NCBI GenBank assembly: GCA_002914805.1
Contig: JXTB01000224.1
Location: 437,093 to 501,092 of the forward strand
Direction of reading: 5' to 3'
DNA from: Parasponia andersonii
Lineage: Eukaryota; Streptophyta; Magnoliopsida; Rosales; Cannabaceae
DNA length: 64,000 nucleotides
The notes beneath the pieces are model-generated. The model did no database searches, had not been told where the DNA came from, and saw nothing but the letters and a program-made list of their open reading frames with translations. Below, piece by piece: positions 62,111-64,000 of the stretch. A program made the position numbers and the translations under genes. How positions within the stretch are numbered: the stretch's first letter is position 1; each line of letters begins with the position of its first letter.

Positions 62111-64000
62111 TATTTACTAAAATATCATTGTATTTTCTAGCTCCCAAAGTATTCAGAAAAATGCCTTAAAAAGGTCCTACAGAATTTTTATTATTTTTGG
62201 AAGATTGTAAATTTGTTAATAATTTTTGAAAAATAGGTATACATGTCTAAAACCCAAATAATATTAGTAGATTCACTAAAAATATTATTATAATTAATAC
62301 ATGTATAAATATAAAAATTTATTTAAAACAAAAAAAAGATGGATATCATGATAAGTTGATCAATTTATTTTATTTTATAAGAAAATAAAACTAGTAAAAA
62401 ATACTTTATAATCCCAATTAGTCTCAACTATTTTATTTGTTGGAAAAAAATATCAGCAAAAGATGTACAAATTTTAAGTTTTTTGATGCATAATTTTTTT
62501 AAAATAAATTTTCTATCAATGTAGTTGTTTTATTCATTTTTTTGTTATTTAAGACAATAACTCATTCATAATATAAAAATTAGCTACCTTGGATTGTACC
62601 AGTAAACAAGAAATTTTATGAAATATTAAAGATACAATAGTATATATAGTTTTAAATTAAAGGTAATTGAAAAATTAAATTTTAAATTAAATTTTTAAAA
62701 ATGAAATAAATAAAAAAGAATTAGAAATTAATATATTAAATTAGATGACTTATTATTGTAGGTTTATTTCCAAATTAGTCAAATTTACCCATTCATGAAG
62801 CAAAAATAAAAATACTCACTGAAAACTCATCCATATACATAAATATATATATATATATATTATATATATATATTTTAATAATAAACACTTATGTTTCTAG
62901 TGTGGATGTACTAAATTCAAATCCCCACTCTCCTAAGTCAGAAAAAAAAAAGAAAAAGAAATTAATACCGTTAATAAAATAACTAATTTAAGGTTAAATG
63001 CTTGATTTATCCGTCCTATTTAAAGACGAAATAAAAAATATTCTCATAGATTAGCAAATAAATACATATTTCATGCTCTTTTCATCCCTTTATCTTAATT
63101 CGTAAGAATTGACATGTTAAGAGACGAAATTATCTGTACTCTAATTATGTAACTGAAAAAATAACAGTAGGAAATAACAATAATAAAAGCAAATTGTGGT
63201 GGTGAAAGAAAAAGAATAAAGGAATTTAATAAGAAAAAAAAATCTCGTTAAACTGATGAAAAAAGTGCATTTAATTAGCATTTCTCAACTTAAAAAGTAT
63301 TTTTGTTATCTCCCCTGTACATTCCAATTTTAAAACTAACAAAGAGATAGTTTGGTATTACAATATTATCTTGCAATTGTGTTATAACTCTGTTATTACT
63401 ATCTTGTAAGCAAGAAGTAGCTGTGATAAAAAAAAGTCTAGGCGTTTGGTAAATTTATTTACAAAATTATTTTATTATTGTTTGAGGTCGAAGTTATGCT
63501 CCAGATTAATTAGTTATAACATGTACTTAATTACAATAAAGCATATGATAATTGGATTAGAACATTACAATGCACAACAGAAAAAATCATTACAACATTT
63601 TTACGTGTCAAAAAAGGATTGGCAGTTGCAATGAGAATATCTCCTTCTACGTATTTCGACAAGATTGACAGTTGCAAAGATGACTCACTTCGTGTGCATA
63701 GAAATAAGTAGGAATAAAATAATATTGAAAATTGACAGAGACGAATAAACTGACTGTATTTGTCAACTAAACACTAGAAATAATATAATAATGCAATAAA
63801 TTAATAAACAAAGAATTAAATATTATTAGTTGATTAAGACAAATAAACTGATCATGGTGTCAACTAGAAGTTAGCAACAAAAATAAAGTGAAAAAAAATA
63901 AATAGTTAGAAACTGATGAAGACGATACTGTCTATATGCCAATTTTAATTAATTAGAAGAGTTACAATTACGAGGCAAAAAGTCTAACCATATTATTGAA
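62111..64000. other. intergenic AT-rich sequence
   Basis: Very AT-rich with a short TA microsatellite (about 62843-62872) and no recognisable gene. A TTTGGTATTACAATATTATC motif near 63352 could be the end of a fold-back element reaching beyond the window. Confidence 0.4.

Overview
The window is AT-rich nuclear DNA of a flowering plant, most likely a eudicot. The evidence is a plastid-targeted fibrillin with a transit peptide, two spliced ankyrin/PGG membrane-protein genes, a plant-type RING protein, GT-AG introns, nested LTR retrotransposons, Mutator-like MITEs and tRNA-derived SINEs. The species cannot be told from the sequence alone. There is no operon, phage, CRISPR or other prokaryotic signal.

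Layout. 1-4.1 kb is intergenic and holds a solo LTR (1829-2659) and small tandem duplications. 4.2-12.4 kb carries two tandem minus-strand genes for ankyrin-repeat proteins with a C-terminal PGG membrane domain. They share the same six-exon layout and intron phases (1,1,1,1,0), so they arose by local duplication. The right-hand copy (12399-9186) reads through for 682 codons. The left-hand copy (7737-4178) has one frame break at an A10 tract in exon 5. 12983-15961 is a complete three-exon gene for plastid-lipid-associated protein/fibrillin 1; its first intron contains a 99-bp tandem duplication and a same-strand solo LTR with its own TATA box.

16-21.8 kb is gene-poor with fold-back elements. 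21.8-39.06 kb is a retrotransposon nest: a Ty3-type element carries a younger, near full-length Ty3 (Athila-like) element at 23065-34414 and a 1.8-kb solo LTR at 35063-36890. 41117-41800 is an intronless RING-HC gene, probably a ubiquitin ligase.

42-64 kb has no gene I can identify with confidence. It holds a ~111-bp satellite array (42.9-44.2 kb), a 38-bp minisatellite, a decayed multi-exon gene-like locus (49821-48819), another solo LTR (50082-50853), several fold-back elements (two with perfect 9-bp target duplications), SINE-like copies, a degenerate repeat field (61.1-62.1 kb) and long TA microsatellites.

The four recognised genes do not form a pathway. The ankyrin/PGG pair belongs to a family linked to immunity and stress signalling at membranes, the fibrillin to plastoglobules and stress, and the RING protein to ubiquitination. 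I found no clearly new biological system. The most useful leads are the broken/intact ankyrin pair, the in-frame GA repeat at the start of the intact copy, the sense LTR inside the fibrillin intron, the decayed locus at 49 kb and the sibling Mutator-like MITEs.
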